The position numbers and the translations under genes are program-made. From positions 1 to 63,234 of the forward strand of contig JAJFHP010000060.1 of the NCBI GenBank assembly GCA_021775555.1: a stretch of 63,234 nucleotides of DNA. The letters are read 5' to 3'. The notes under the pieces are model-generated. The model made no database searches and was not told where the DNA came from. It saw only the letters and a list, made by a program, of their open reading frames with translations. The stretch's first letter is position 1. The number at the start of each line of letters is the position of its first letter. This DNA is from Hyphomicrobiales bacterium. GTDB taxonomy: Bacteria; Pseudomonadota; Alphaproteobacteria; Rhizobiales; Methyloligellaceae. This document shows positions 28,578 through 37,503 of this stretch, in pieces.

Positions 28578-28976
28578 ATGTCCGAACCCATATTCAAAAT
28601 GATCGACGGCGCACCGAACCCGGTCGCGCCATTCTCCCATGTGGTTGAAGTTGACGGCTGGCTGTTCCTGACGGGCCAGATGCCCACCTATCCGGGCGAA
28701 CCGGACAGGGCTCTCGATGAGGGCGTGGAAGCGCAGACGCGGCGCACAATGGACAATCTCATCATTGTGCTGGAAGGCATGGGGCTGGATTTGAGCCATG
28801 TGGTGCAGGCGCGGGTCTACCTCACCGAGTTTGACAGGGATTATGCGGTCATGAACGAAACCTACCAGTCCTATTTCCCGCCCGACCGTCGTCCGGCACG
28901 CACCTGCGTTGGCGTCTCGGGTCTTGCCGTGAACGCGCTTGTGGAAATCGACATGGTGGCAAGGCGGCCCGGATAA
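28578..28976 (+). CDS. RidA-family (YjgF) imine deaminase-like protein
   Basis: 132 residues with the RidA fold pattern: PFSHVVEVDGWLFLTGQMP, QTRRTMDNLIIVLEGMGLD and the conserved Arg near RPARTCVGVSGLA. RidA members hydrolyse reactive enamines/imines from PLP enzymes; this may be a divergent subfamily (Rid1-7 not resolved). A second RidA gene is at 57979. Confidence 0.88.
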   Translation: MSEPIFKMIDGAPNPVAPFSHVVEVDGWLFLTGQMPTYPGEPDRALDEGVEAQTRRTMDNLIIVLEGMGLDLSHVVQARVYLTEFDRDYAVMNETYQSYFPPDRRPARTCVGVSGLAVNALVEIDMVARRPG

Positions 28977-29078
28977 GTGGAGGGCAGAGCTGTTGGCTTG
29001 AGCCACGTCAATGTACCCATGTGGGGAAGGCATAATAGTCTTGTGCCTTGAAGACCATGGGTCAGGCAGGAGCATCCA

Positions 29079-29651
29079 ATGGCGCGAATTGCTGTCGTTG
29101 TCGGGCATTCACGCAAAAATACCTTCTGTGAGGCGCTAGGGGAGGCTTATGTGCGCGGTGCAAAGTCTGCAGGCCATGAAGTCAGTCTGTTTGTGACTTC
29201 CAGGATGAAATTCGATCCAATCCTTCATCACGGCTATGAGAAGCCGCAGCCACTGGAACCTGACCTGAAGGCTGCAAGTGATGCAATCCTTGCTGCGGAC
29301 CATCTGGTAATTGTCTTTCCACTCTGGCTTGGTACTCTACCAGCGATCTTAAAAGGCTTTCTGGAGCGGATCCTGATTGCCGAAGTTGCTGAGCCGCTCA
29401 AGCAGGGAAAATACCCTAAACCCTTGAGAGGCAAGTCCGCGCGAGTGGTGATTACCATGGGCATGCCAGGTTTTGTCTACCGGTGGTTTTTTGGCGCGCA
29501 TGCATTGAAGATGCTCAAACGCAATATCCTGAAATTTGTCGGTGTCTCGCCGATACGTTCAACCGTCCATGGATATGTGGAAGGCGTGAGCGGAACAAGG
29601 CGGGAGAACTGGCTTGCTAACATGGAGACGCTTGGGCGAGAAGCACGGTAA
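29079..29651 (+). CDS. NAD(P)H-dependent flavin oxidoreductase, quinone reductase-like
   Basis: 190 residues of flavodoxin-like fold: VVGHSRKNTFCEALGEAY at the N-terminus (FMN/FAD phosphate loop), HLVIVFPLWLGTLPAILKGFLERI in the centre, GMPGFVYRWFFGAH later. Resembles KefF/MdaB-type quinone reductases. Cytoplasmic; likely two-electron reduction of quinones. Good GGCAGGAG site upstream. Confidence 0.88.
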   Translation: MARIAVVVGHSRKNTFCEALGEAYVRGAKSAGHEVSLFVTSRMKFDPILHHGYEKPQPLEPDLKAASDAILAADHLVIVFPLWLGTLPAILKGFLERILIAEVAEPLKQGKYPKPLRGKSARVVITMGMPGFVYRWFFGAHALKMLKRNILKFVGVSPIRSTVHGYVEGVSGTRRENWLANMETLGREAR

Positions 29652-29777
29652 TTTGCTTCTCATCTCATCAATTTCTTTTTGATCAAAATGGCGGCAAACC
29701 CATCTTCACCTAGGCGAGGTTTGGTTGTACGCCTTCAGCCCGGCAGAATTTAAATATTCAGGACAAGGAGGAAATCC

Positions 29778-30098
29778 ATGATCGTCACCACCACCCATAC
29801 GCTTGAAGGCAAGCAAGTTGCCGAATATCTCGGGCCCGTTGCCGGGGAGTGCGTCCTCGGCGCAAATATATTTCGTGATTTTTTTGCTTCAATCCGTGAC
29901 ATCGTTGGGGGTCGGGCCGGGGGCTACCAGAAAGTGTTGCGTGACGGGCGGCATATGGCGACCGCTGATATGGTCGAGGAAGCCCGTGAACTGGGTGCTG
30001 ATGCCATTTTGGGTATGGATATCGATTATGAGAGCCTGGGCGAAACCAATTCCATGCTGATGGTTTCGTGCAACGGTACGGCCGTCAAACTGAGCTAG
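29778..30098 (+). CDS. YbjQ/UPF0145 family protein
   Basis: 106 residues. The family features are [40 protein letters not shown], and [14 protein letters not shown]. YbjQ proteins form pentamers and are annotated as putative heavy-metal-binding; function unproven. Preceded by a clean AAGGAGG ribosome binding site. Confidence 0.92.
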   Translation: MIVTTTHTLEGKQVAEYLGPVAGECVLGANIFRDFFASIRDIVGGRAGGYQKVLRDGRHMATADMVEEARELGADAILGMDIDYESLGETNSMLMVSCNGTAVKLS

Positions 30099-30203
30099 CC
30101 GCGTAAATCACTACAAACTGACGCATTGACTTATATGTGCGGGTTACCGCTAACTATGCGCCAAATTGATGGGCGCGTTTTCAACATTTAAAGGCTCTCA
30201 AAA

Positions 30204-30989
30204 ATGAGCTTGGCAACAGCAGAAACAGCAATATCGCGGTCCCGTAAATCGCCTCGTGAGCGCAAGATTCTAGAGCATGTCATCGCGTCCATCGATGAGA
30301 GCGTCGCGCATGATGAGCCGTTCGGGCATTGTTATTTCGAGAATGTGTTCCCTGAAGACTTTTACAAGGAAATTCTCGAGCGGCTGCCAAGTCCGGAAGA
30401 ATATCACGCGCTGAACCTGAAGGCCTGGTCGCGGGCCAATGGCGAAAGCACGCGCGACCGTATGTTCCTCTCAAAAGAGGGTCTTGAGCCGCTTGGCAAT
30501 GATCAGCGAAAGTTCTGGTCAACTGTCACCGATGTCATTCTGTCCGAGCAGGTCAAACGCGCGGTCTATGCCAAACTGTGGAAGGACATAGCGCTTCGCT
30601 TCGATCTCGGGCAGAACGATGTGCCTGACATTGTGGGGCATCCGCGAGGCGTGCTGTTCCGCGACACGGATGAATACAGGATCAAGCCGCATCCGGACGG
30701 AGCCAGCCGGATCGTGACCATGATGTATTACCTGCCAAAAGATATGAGTCAGGAAGACCTCGGCACATCTCTCTATGTGAAGCGGCCTCCTTTGAAACGT
30801 TTGTTCGGCGATAAGTTCGAGGAAGTGAAACGCTTTCCCTACCGGCCTAATTCCGGCATGGCTTTTGTCATCAACCGGCGGCCAGACCGCACCAGTTGGC
30901 ATGGCAGGGAACTGCTTCCATCAGGTTCCGGCGTGCGCAACTCGATCCTGACCCAGTTCCGCGAGGATGCTGACGGCCAGGATTACTGA
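30204..30989 (+). CDS. 2-oxoglutarate/Fe(II) oxygenase-family protein
   Basis: 261 residues. The double-stranded beta-helix iron site is visible: HPD in RIKPHPDG near residue 160, a distal His in SWHGRELL near 235, and an Arg in VRNSILTQF that would bind 2-oxoglutarate. Similar proteins lie with sulfotransferase or glycosyltransferase genes in alphaproteobacteria. Substrate unknown. It ends 29 bases before the sulfotransferase gene, suggesting joint expression. Confidence 0.8.
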   Translation: MSLATAETAISRSRKSPRERKILEHVIASIDESVAHDEPFGHCYFENVFPEDFYKEILERLPSPEEYHALNLKAWSRANGESTRDRMFLSKEGLEPLGNDQRKFWSTVTDVILSEQVKRAVYAKLWKDIALRFDLGQNDVPDIVGHPRGVLFRDTDEYRIKPHPDGASRIVTMMYYLPKDMSQEDLGTSLYVKRPPLKRLFGDKFEEVKRFPYRPNSGMAFVINRRPDRTSWHGRELLPSGSGVRNSILTQFREDADGQDY

Positions 30990-31018
30990 CGCCCGCCTGG
31001 AGTGGATTATTCCTGCCC

Positions 31019-31717
31019 GTGATAGTTTCCCACAAACATAAGTTCATTTATCTCAAGACCATGAAGACTGCGAGTTCCAGTATGGAGATCGCGCTGTCTC
31101 AACTTCTTGGACCAGACGACATCATCACCCCGGCGCGCCCAGACCTGGAAAGCCAGCGTGAACAAGGCGTGGGTGGGCAGAATTACCGGCTGGATCATCC
31201 CGATGTACCAAGGCGCGCCTTGTGGCGTCGTCTGCTGGGCCGACCCGAACGCTACTACCATCCCACGGTTGGCTATTATGAACACATGCCCGGCTGGCGT
31301 GTGCGGGATTATCTGGGAGAGGACATCTGGAACAGCTATTACAAATTCGCTTTTGAGCGCAATCCGTGGGACCGCCAAGTGTCATTCTACTTTTACAAGA
31401 CAAGAGGCAAAGACAATCCGCCCACTTTCGACCAATTTCTAAAGAATAGAACCAAGGCTTATGTGGGGAACTACGACATATATGCCATTGATGGGGACAT
31501 CGCTGTGGATTTCGTGGGCATGTATGAGAATGTCAATAATGACTTTAATAAAGCCATGAAAGAGATTGGTATTAAAGAGATAATAAGTTTGCCAAAAGCG
31601 AATGTTTCGACAAAGAAAGACACTCATGGCTATCGTCAGCATTTCACCGATGAAACACGCGATATGATGGCCGAATGGTACGCGCCTGACATTTCGGCAT
31701 TCGGCTATAAGTTTTAA
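31019..31717 (+). CDS. Sulfotransferase family protein
   Basis: 232 residues from a GTG. The N-terminal HKFIYLKTMKTASSSME is a PAPS 5'-phosphosulfate loop, and FAFERNPWDRQVSFYFY carries the 3'-phosphate-binding Arg/Ser region. It resembles Sulfotransfer_2 enzymes acting on carbohydrates. No membrane span is seen, so it should be cytosolic. The last third has lower GC than its surroundings. Acceptor unknown; the adjacent oxygenase may act on the same molecule. Confidence 0.85.
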   Translation: MIVSHKHKFIYLKTMKTASSSMEIALSQLLGPDDIITPARPDLESQREQGVGGQNYRLDHPDVPRRALWRRLLGRPERYYHPTVGYYEHMPGWRVRDYLGEDIWNSYYKFAFERNPWDRQVSFYFYKTRGKDNPPTFDQFLKNRTKAYVGNYDIYAIDGDIAVDFVGMYENVNNDFNKAMKEIGIKEIISLPKANVSTKKDTHGYRQHFTDETRDMMAEWYAPDISAFGYKF

Positions 31718-31781
31718 GCGCCAAAGCAGGTAACACGCGCTAAAATCCGTGTGTTGAAGGAAAAGGGGCGCACGTCCGGAT

Positions 31782-33800
31782 ATGTTCAAGAAAATCCTTA
31801 TAGCCAATCGCGGTGAGATTGCTTGTCGCGTTATCAAGTCTGCCAAGGCAATGGGCATAAAGACGGTTGCGGTATATTCCGAAGCCGATCGCAATGCGGT
31901 TCATGTTGAAATGGCCGATGAGGCTGTTCTGATCGGACCACCCGCCGCAGCAGAATCCTATCTGGTTATCGACAAGATTATAGCTGCCGCGAAGGAGACT
32001 GGTGCGGAAGCAATCCATCCCGGTTACGGGTTCTTGTCCGAGAACGCAGCATTTGCAAAGGCGCTTACCAGGGCCGGCATCACCTTCATCGGACCCAACA
32101 TCAAAGCCATTGAGGTGATGGGCGACAAGATCGAGTCTAAGAAGTTTGCTTCCAAGGCCAAGGTCAACACCGTCCCGGGTCATCTCGGCGTTATCAAGGA
32201 CGCGAAAGAAGCGGAAAAGATTGCCGGAGATATCGGATATCCGGTGATGATTAAAGCTTCCGCCGGCGGGGGTGGGAAGGGCATGCGGATTGCCAATTCC
32301 GCCGATGAAGTGGCGGAAGGATTTGCTTCGTCGAAGTCTGAAGCCAAATCAAGTTTTGGCGACGACCGAATATTCATTGAAAAATTTATTGAAGAGCCTC
32401 GACACATTGAAATTCAAGTGCTTGCAGACGGCCACGGCAACGTCATTCATCTGTGCGAACGAGAATGTTCAATCCAGCGCCGCAATCAGAAAGTGGTTGA
32501 GGAGGCGCCCAGCGCATTTCTCGATGAAAAAGTACGAGCAGAGATGGGCGCACAGGCGGTCGCGCTGGCAAAGGCGGTGGATTATGCGAGCGCTGGCACA
32601 GTCGAGTTCATCGCCGACAAGGACAAGAATTTTTATTTCCTGGAGATGAACACACGCTTGCAAGTGGAGCATCCGGTTACAGAGCTGATCACGGGGATTG
32701 ATCTGGTTGAACAGATGATCCGGGTTGCCGCAGGTGAAAAGCTGAAAGTCAAACAGCAAGATATCAAGATAAATGGTTGGGCCATTGAATCCCGCGTATA
32801 TGCAGAAGATCCGTTCCGGAATTTCCTGCCCTCAACAGGACGGCTGGCCTCCTATCGCCCACCGGAAGAAGGAACAAATGCCGGGCTGACAATCCGCAAC
32901 GATACCGGTGTGAGTGAAGGGGGCGAGATCTCGGTCTACTATGATCCGATGATCGCAAAGCTGATTACCCATGGTGCGACACGGGACGCGGCCATCGATC
33001 ATATGATCCGGGCGCTGGATGCATTTTATATCAGTGGCATTCAGCACAATATCCCGTTCCTGTCGGCCATCATGGAACATCCCCGATGGCGTGAAGGGAC
33101 CATCTCGACGGGTTTTATTGCTGAAGAGTATCCCGATGGGTTCTTTCATCGGTTGCCTGACGGTCAAGAGCGCATAACCTTCACAATCGTTGCGGCAGCA
33201 ATTGACCATCTCGCCAATCAGCGCCGCCGTGAAATTACCGATCAAATGGGCGGCGACGGGGTGAAGTTTGCGCATCGGAGAATTGTTCGACTTGGTAATG
33301 ACAGCCAGCAAGTAATCGTGAGCGGGAAATTTGGCGAAGATATCGAAGTTGCTCTTCTGGATGATTCTGGACAAGAGCATGAACGGACAACGGTCACTTA
33401 TGATTGGTGGTTTGGTGAGCCGATCTGGATTGGAAAACTCAACGGTGTGGAATTGTCCGTCCAGGTGCGCCCCATTCTCAACGGGTTTGACCTTTCATAT
33501 CGCGGGGTTCATGTCTCCGCTTATGTTTATACGCAGCGTGAGGCTGAACTCGCTGCGTTGATGCCGGTAAAAGAACCGCCCGACACCTCAAAACAGCTGT
33601 TATGCCCAATGCCGGGACTGGTTGTGTCCATTCATGTTGAGAAGGGCCAGCAGGTCAAGGCAGGTGAGACGCTGTGCGTGGTGGAAGCGATGAAGATGGA
33701 GAATATCCTGCGAGCAGAGCGTGATTCTACGGTTGCGGAAATCCTCGCGACTCCAGGAGACAGCCTGGCGGTGGATGCAACGATCATGGAGTTTGAATAG
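31782..33800 (+). CDS. pccA: Propionyl-CoA carboxylase alpha (biotin-carboxylase) subunit
   Basis: 672 residues. Biotin carboxylase ATP-grasp domain (residues 1-450: KILIANRGEIACRV, HPGYGFLSENA, KASAGGGGKGMRI, MNTRLQVEHPVTE), a BT bridging domain, and a C-terminal biotinyl domain with Lys638 in AMKMEN as biotin site. It carboxylates biotin at the cost of ATP for PccB. The separation from pccB by about 9.8 kb, including the repeat island, is unusual among relatives where the two lie close. Confidence 0.96.
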   Translation: MFKKILIANRGEIACRVIKSAKAMGIKTVAVYSEADRNAVHVEMADEAVLIGPPAAAESYLVIDKIIAAAKETGAEAIHPGYGFLSENAAFAKALTRAGITFIGPNIKAIEVMGDKIESKKFASKAKVNTVPGHLGVIKDAKEAEKIAGDIGYPVMIKASAGGGGKGMRIANSADEVAEGFASSKSEAKSSFGDDRIFIEKFIEEPRHIEIQVLADGHGNVIHLCERECSIQRRNQKVVEEAPSAFLDEKVRAEMGAQAVALAKAVDYASAGTVEFIADKDKNFYFLEMNTRLQVEHPVTELITGIDLVEQMIRVAAGEKLKVKQQDIKINGWAIESRVYAEDPFRNFLPSTGRLASYRPPEEGTNAGLTIRNDTGVSEGGEISVYYDPMIAKLITHGATRDAAIDHMIRALDAFYISGIQHNIPFLSAIMEHPRWREGTISTGFIAEEYPDGFFHRLPDGQERITFTIVAAAIDHLANQRRREITDQMGGDGVKFAHRRIVRLGNDSQQVIVSGKFGEDIEVALLDDSGQEHERTTVTYDWWFGEPIWIGKLNGVELSVQVRPILNGFDLSYRGVHVSAYVYTQREAELAALMPVKEPPDTSKQLLCPMPGLVVSIHVEKGQQVKAGETLCVVEAMKMENILRAERDSTVAEILATPGDSLAVDATIMEFE

Positions 33801-33803
33801 GCA

Positions 33804-33965
33804 ATGGGATTTGTGATTGTCTTTGCGATCTGTATCGCATTCACCGCTATTTGCGTCTCCATGGCCAGAAAAAGACGGCGAAACGTGATGCTCTGGGGCG
33901 TATTGGGGTTCAGTTTCTGGTTCATCCCGGTCATTATTCTGGCACTGATAGGTCCTCAAGACTGA
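33804..33965 (+). CDS. Small two-span membrane protein
   Basis: 53 residues, starting 3 bases after the pccA stop. Two hydrophobic spans (FVIVFAICIAFTAICVS and WGVLGFSFWFIPVIILALI) are separated by a short basic loop (MARKRRRN), so both ends would face outward and the loop the cytoplasm. No family recognised. Tight coupling to pccA suggests it is real; function unknown. Confidence 0.55.
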   Translation: MGFVIVFAICIAFTAICVSMARKRRRNVMLWGVLGFSFWFIPVIILALIGPQD

Positions 33966-33984
33966 ACAATTTCGGTTCCAGATC

Positions 33985-34476
33985 ATGCGTCTCTATTTCG
34001 CCTACGGTTCGAATATGTCTCCAGCTCAAATGGCGATGCGATGCCCCGGTGCACGGGCCGTGGGTCGGGCTCAGCTGTGCGATTGGCGTTTTCACGTAAA
34101 CACCCGTGGATCTGCATCGATACTTCCAGATGAGGGGGCTCTCGTGCATGGGGTGTTGTGGCGATGCACTGCCGCGCATTTTCATGCACTCGACAAATAT
34201 GAAGGCATTGCCTGGGGCAATTACCGGAGGCGTCATGTCAATATTGTCATGGTGTGTGGAACGCGCACTCCGGCAGTCGTGTACGCTGGTACGCGCACCT
34301 ATGACGGTCGCGCCAGGGTGCGATATATGGCGACCGCAGTGCTGCCGGGCGCCAAGGCGTTCGGACTGCCAGATGACTATATTGACGAATTACAGTCCTG
34401 GCTTCCGGAGCGCCCGATCGGTGAAAGTCGCATACCCGTACGCGGCCGAGCCAAACCTATTCGCTTTCCGAGATAA
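33985..34476 (+). CDS. Gamma-glutamylcyclotransferase-like (AIG2/GGCT fold) protein
   Basis: 163 residues. N-terminal FAYGSNM is the substrate-binding loop, and LDKYEGI contains the expected catalytic Glu. A cytoplasmic enzyme that would cyclise gamma-glutamyl compounds to 5-oxoproline; substrate not determined. It precedes a very AT-rich gap. Confidence 0.88.
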   Translation: MRLYFAYGSNMSPAQMAMRCPGARAVGRAQLCDWRFHVNTRGSASILPDEGALVHGVLWRCTAAHFHALDKYEGIAWGNYRRRHVNIVMVCGTRTPAVVYAGTRTYDGRARVRYMATAVLPGAKAFGLPDDYIDELQSWLPERPIGESRIPVRGRAKPIRFPR

Positions 34477-34481
34477 GGCAC

Positions 34482-34616
34482 GTTAGAAAAAATATTTTTA
34501 GACAAATAGCAATATTAGGAATAAAAACTAAAAATTAAATTATATATAAGAATATATGCTAATTAATACGTTATAATTAGAAATAAAAAAATACACTTTC
34601 TACATTTATTTTCTTA
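34482..34616. other. Very AT-rich intergenic block
   Basis: 135 bases with about 20 G or C by hand count (near 15% GC) in a chromosome of roughly 55-60% GC. Many TATATA, AATTAA and A-tract runs, no open frame. It could be a bent or H-NS-like-protein (MucR/Ros-type) binding region, a promoter UP region for the next gene, or a trace of insertion. Confidence 0.7.
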
Positions 34617-34650
34617 GGGTCCGGCCCATCAGAACAGGGAGGAACTATTT

Positions 34651-34932
34651 ATGAAACTTTTTACCGAGCATCCAAGATCAGTGGGCGAAAATTATTTCCA
34701 GCATATGGCTTCCGCGGCTACGTTTTCAGTCCGGATGTTCGCAGGCGCGATATGTTGCTTGCTGCATGCATTATTCCCGTTTCTTTTTGAGCGTACGGCA
34801 AGTGGAATTATTGCAGAGCTTTATGATCGCATGGTAGCGAACAGGGCCAGGGGGTCTCAAAGCCCCGATAACAGAGCAGTGTTCGGAACCGATGAGCAAA
34901 GACGGGTCGCCACAACCATTACAAGACAATAA
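34651..34932 (+). CDS. DUF6356-like small membrane protein
   Basis: 93 residues. FTEHPRSVGENYFQHMASAATFSVRM followed by a membrane span (FAGAICCLLHALFPFLF) matches a conserved alphaproteobacterial family that I recall as DUF6356. Function unknown. Strong AGGGAGGAA site. Its end overlaps the acylphosphatase start by 41 bases. Confidence 0.75.
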   Translation: MKLFTEHPRSVGENYFQHMASAATFSVRMFAGAICCLLHALFPFLFERTASGIIAELYDRMVANRARGSQSPDNRAVFGTDEQRRVATTITRQ

Positions 34933-35203
34933 AGCTGTTAAGGTGCTGATTGAGGGGCGTGTACAGGGCGTGTGGTATCGCGGTTGGACCGTGGAAAATG
35001 CAAGGCGGCTCAATCTTGATGGCTGGGTTCGTAACAGGCGTGATGGCTCGGTGCAGGCGGTTTTTTCAGGACCGATCATTCGCGTGGATGAAATGTTGAA
35101 GTTGTGTTCTGACGGGCCACCCGCAGCAGAAGTCAGTTCTGTTGAGTATATTCTTCACAACAGCCATGTCGATGCAGGTTTTAGAGTAAAGCGTTCGGTT
35201 TGA
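34892..35203 (+). CDS. acyP: Acylphosphatase
   Basis: 103 residues. The core VLIEGRVQGVWYRGWT holds the phosphate-loop Arg, and WVRNRRDGSVQAVFSG the catalytic Asn. It hydrolyses acyl phosphates in the cytoplasm. It has about 15 extra residues at the N-terminus compared with the family; a later start is possible, but this ATG overlaps the upstream gene. Confidence 0.93.
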   Translation: MSKDGSPQPLQDNKAVKVLIEGRVQGVWYRGWTVENARRLNLDGWVRNRRDGSVQAVFSGPIIRVDEMLKLCSDGPPAAEVSSVEYILHNSHVDAGFRVKRSV

Positions 35204-35210
35204 GTTTTGA

Positions 35211-35909
35211 CTATTCCGTAGGCCTGAAGCACGTCGTGAATGACGCCCTGAGTACTTCATCCACCTCATTAAGCGATACTGGTTTGCCCAGGTCAGCCAT
35301 GCTTGTGATGCCGTGGTCTGTCACGCCACAGGGCACGATCCCGGAATAATGCTCAAGTTCGGGGTCTACATTCAGGCTGAATCCATGAAATGTAACCCAG
35401 CGTCTAACGCGTACGCCAATGGCCGCGATCTTGTCATCATGGCCATGGCCCCGTTCGGGTCGTGAAACCCAGACACCGATTCGTTCGCCTCGTCTCTCGC
35501 CCCTGATCCCGAAAGTGGAAAGCGCCGCGATAATCCAGTCTTCAAGTGTGCATACAAAGGCGCGGACGTCTTTTCCCCGTTTGCTCAAATCCAGCATCAC
35601 ATAGGCGATGCGCTGCCCGGGTCCGTGATAGGCGTACTGGCCACCGCGTCCTGTCCCAATGACCGGAAAGCGGTCTGGTGTCAGCAGATCTTGAGGCTTT
35701 GCGCTGGTTCCGGCTGTATAAATGGGAGGATGTTCCAGCAGCCAGATGCATTCGGCTGCTATACCTTTCCGGATTTCCGCAACCCTGCATTCCATCTCGC
35801 AAACAGCCTGCGCATAGTCGACTGGCATCCCACTGACACGCCATTCAATGTCATGGATCATGTCGCTGGAATATTCGATTCCGCTGATTATTTTATTCGG
35901 CTTTACCAA
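35211..35909 (-). CDS. lipB: Octanoyl-[ACP]:protein N-octanoyltransferase LipB
   Basis: 232 residues. Motifs [20 protein letters not shown] and FHGFSLNV, with catalytic Cys in [14 protein letters not shown]. It transfers octanoate from acyl carrier protein to lipoate-dependent enzymes, the first step of lipoylation. Convergent with acyP, 7 bases apart. Confidence 0.95.
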   Translation of the reverse strand: MVKPNKIISGIEYSSDMIHDIEWRVSGMPVDYAQAVCEMECRVAEIRKGIAAECIWLLEHPPIYTAGTSAKPQDLLTPDRFPVIGTGRGGQYAYHGPGQRIAYVMLDLSKRGKDVRAFVCTLEDWIIAALSTFGIRGERRGERIGVWVSRPERGHGHDDKIAAIGVRVRRWVTFHGFSLNVDPELEHYSGIVPCGVTDHGITSMADLGKPVSLNEVDEVLRASFTTCFRPTE

Positions 35910-36018
35910 CCGGTAACCTCAATCGTGAAGAGTGTAAGTCAACTGGTTGGGCACTATAAGGTACTGCGTCGCCCCTTTTTATAAATATCCAGGCAGGCAA
36001 TGGAGTTTGGGACGCGCA

Positions 36019-36261
36019 ATGGAATCAATCAACACAGTACCAATTGAGCTTACCGTTGTTCTCGGTGAGTCGACTATGCCGGTCAATAATCTTCTCAAGA
36101 TGGGCCGAGGGGCTGTTATCGAGCTCACCACGCTTGAAAACGAAGAAGTGCAGGTCCTCGCCAACAATATGCCAATCGCCAAAGGCGATGTGGTCGTCAA
36201 GGGTGACAAGATTGCCGTCTCCATTACTTCAAAAATCAATCGGGACATGCGCAAGAAATAG
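36019..36261 (+). CDS. fliN: FliN/SpoA-domain protein (flagellar motor switch FliN-like), isolated
   Basis: 80 residues, exactly one SpoA domain: PIELTVVLGESTMPVNNLLKMGRGAVIEL, then VQVLANNMPIAKGDVVV. FliN forms the C-ring base with FliM. No other flagellar or type III secretion gene is in the window, and the N-terminal extension of usual FliN is absent. ATG 36019 chosen over 35947 because the latter gives no sensible N-terminus. May be a stand-alone FliN of a dispersed flagellar regulon. Confidence 0.8.
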   Translation: MESINTVPIELTVVLGESTMPVNNLLKMGRGAVIELTTLENEEVQVLANNMPIAKGDVVVKGDKIAVSITSKINRDMRKK

Positions 36262-36368
36262 CCTGTAGGCATCCGCAGGACGTGCAGGCTCATCATGCGC
36301 TCTCCTGCTTGCCCGCATGGCTTGTGTTTGCTACATGGAACGCTGTTCTCTGCTTGGAGAGAGAAATT

Positions 36369-36455
36369 GCGGTCGTGGCGGAACTGGTAGACGCGCAGCG
36401 TTGAGGTCGCTGTGGGGTAAAACCCGTGGAAGTTCGAGTCTTCTCGACCGCACCA
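36369..36455 (+). tRNA. tRNA-Leu (anticodon GAG)
   Basis: An 87-base cloverleaf: acceptor arms GCGGTCG / CGACCGC, discriminator A and encoded CCA. Anticodon stem CAGCG / CGCTG encloses TTGAGGT, giving anticodon GAG at 36403-36405 (reads CUC and CUU). A long variable arm fits a type II leucine tRNA, and TTCGAGTC forms the T-loop. Confidence 0.96.
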
Positions 36456-36493
36456 CTTTCTTTTAATCCGGGATCAGGCTCTAACAATTATGC

Positions 36494-37363
36494 CTAACGC
36501 TTGATCGGTGCATCCCCTGCGCCGCCATCCGATTTTCCGGGTTTTTCGAGCTTGGCAATCGTCGCCAGCTCCGCACCACCATTTTCCGCTGCAGCGCTTT
36601 GTAACGAGCCATAGTTATTTACTGGCACGATATGCACGATCTTATAGCCACCTTTTTTCAAGGCGCGCAAAAAAGCAGGAACTGCTGCGGCTGTTGCGAA
36701 TTTGGTATCGTGGAACAGGATGATTCCACTTTGCTTTTGATTGAGCCGGGACATGGTGCGCTGGATGATGGTAGTCGCACCGATCCCGCGCCAGTCATCG
36801 GAACTGACATCGGTAGAGAAAATCGCATATCCGCGCTTTGTGGCATAGGCCTTCATGACATTGCTGTCATTAAGCCCGGGAAATCTGAAAAATGGCGCAA
36901 TCTGCTGGTCAACAGCCGCGTTGATCGTACGAAATCCTCGTTCAATCTGATTGGTCGCCCTGGCCGTGGACATGCGCCCAATATTCGGGTGGGACCAGGA
37001 GTGCGTGCCGATGGTGTGCCCTTCATCCGCCATACTCTGGAGTGTCTCGGGATAGCTCTGGACCATAGTTCCAACAGTGAAAAAAGTTGCTTTAACGCAC
37101 TCCTTTTTCAAGGCCTCAAGCACGCGCTGCGTGTTTATGGGATGAGGCCCGTCGTCGAACGTCAGCACCACTTCCTTGGGCTGAAGATCAAGCGTTTTCT
37201 TATACTGAAGAGTGCCGAAGCGCGGCCCGTCCGAAGTATCGATTTCCAGAACACGCGAGACGCCAAGTGCGTCCGGATTATTCACACAATAGCTAGCTAT
37301 TGCAGGTGTCACACTCATCAACGCGAGCGCGCACACAGGCAGGCTAGCCACCAAGTTACGCAT
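36494..37363 (-). CDS. Secreted polysaccharide deacetylase (NodB domain)
   Basis: 289 residues. The frame opens at 37450, but ATG 37363 follows a GGGGGGAAAG sequence and begins a signal peptide (NLVASLPVCALALMSVTPAIA). NodB motifs: VLTFDDGPHP (catalytic and metal Asp), THSWSHPN (metal His pair), FFRFPGLNDS. Likely removes acetyl groups from a cell-wall or capsular glycan in the periplasm. Confidence 0.92.
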   Translation of the reverse strand: MRNLVASLPVCALALMSVTPAIASYCVNNPDALGVSRVLEIDTSDGPRFGTLQYKKTLDLQPKEVVLTFDDGPHPINTQRVLEALKKECVKATFFTVGTMVQSYPETLQSMADEGHTIGTHSWSHPNIGRMSTARATNQIERGFRTINAAVDQQIAPFFRFPGLNDSNVMKAYATKRGYAIFSTDVSSDDWRGIGATTIIQRTMSRLNQKQSGIILFHDTKFATAAAVPAFLRALKKGGYKIVHIVPVNNYGSLQSAAAENGGAELATIAKLEKPGKSDGGAGDAPIKR

Positions 37364-37503
37364 TACTTTCCCCCCGGTGGCTGGGTTACGCATACTAATG
37401 CTTCTATATTTGTCTGGAGAATCGCAGAAAACAAGAGTTAATTCGGCCACAGTCGAGCGTGGTTAACCAAACCTGCTCTTGAAAGGGGCTTTCATACCGT
37501 GGT

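Noticed and set aside
31707-31745. Possible terminator after the sulfotransferase (TTTTAAGCGC / GCGCTAAAA)
   Set aside because: The loop is long, the stem is short with a bulge and there is no clean T-run.
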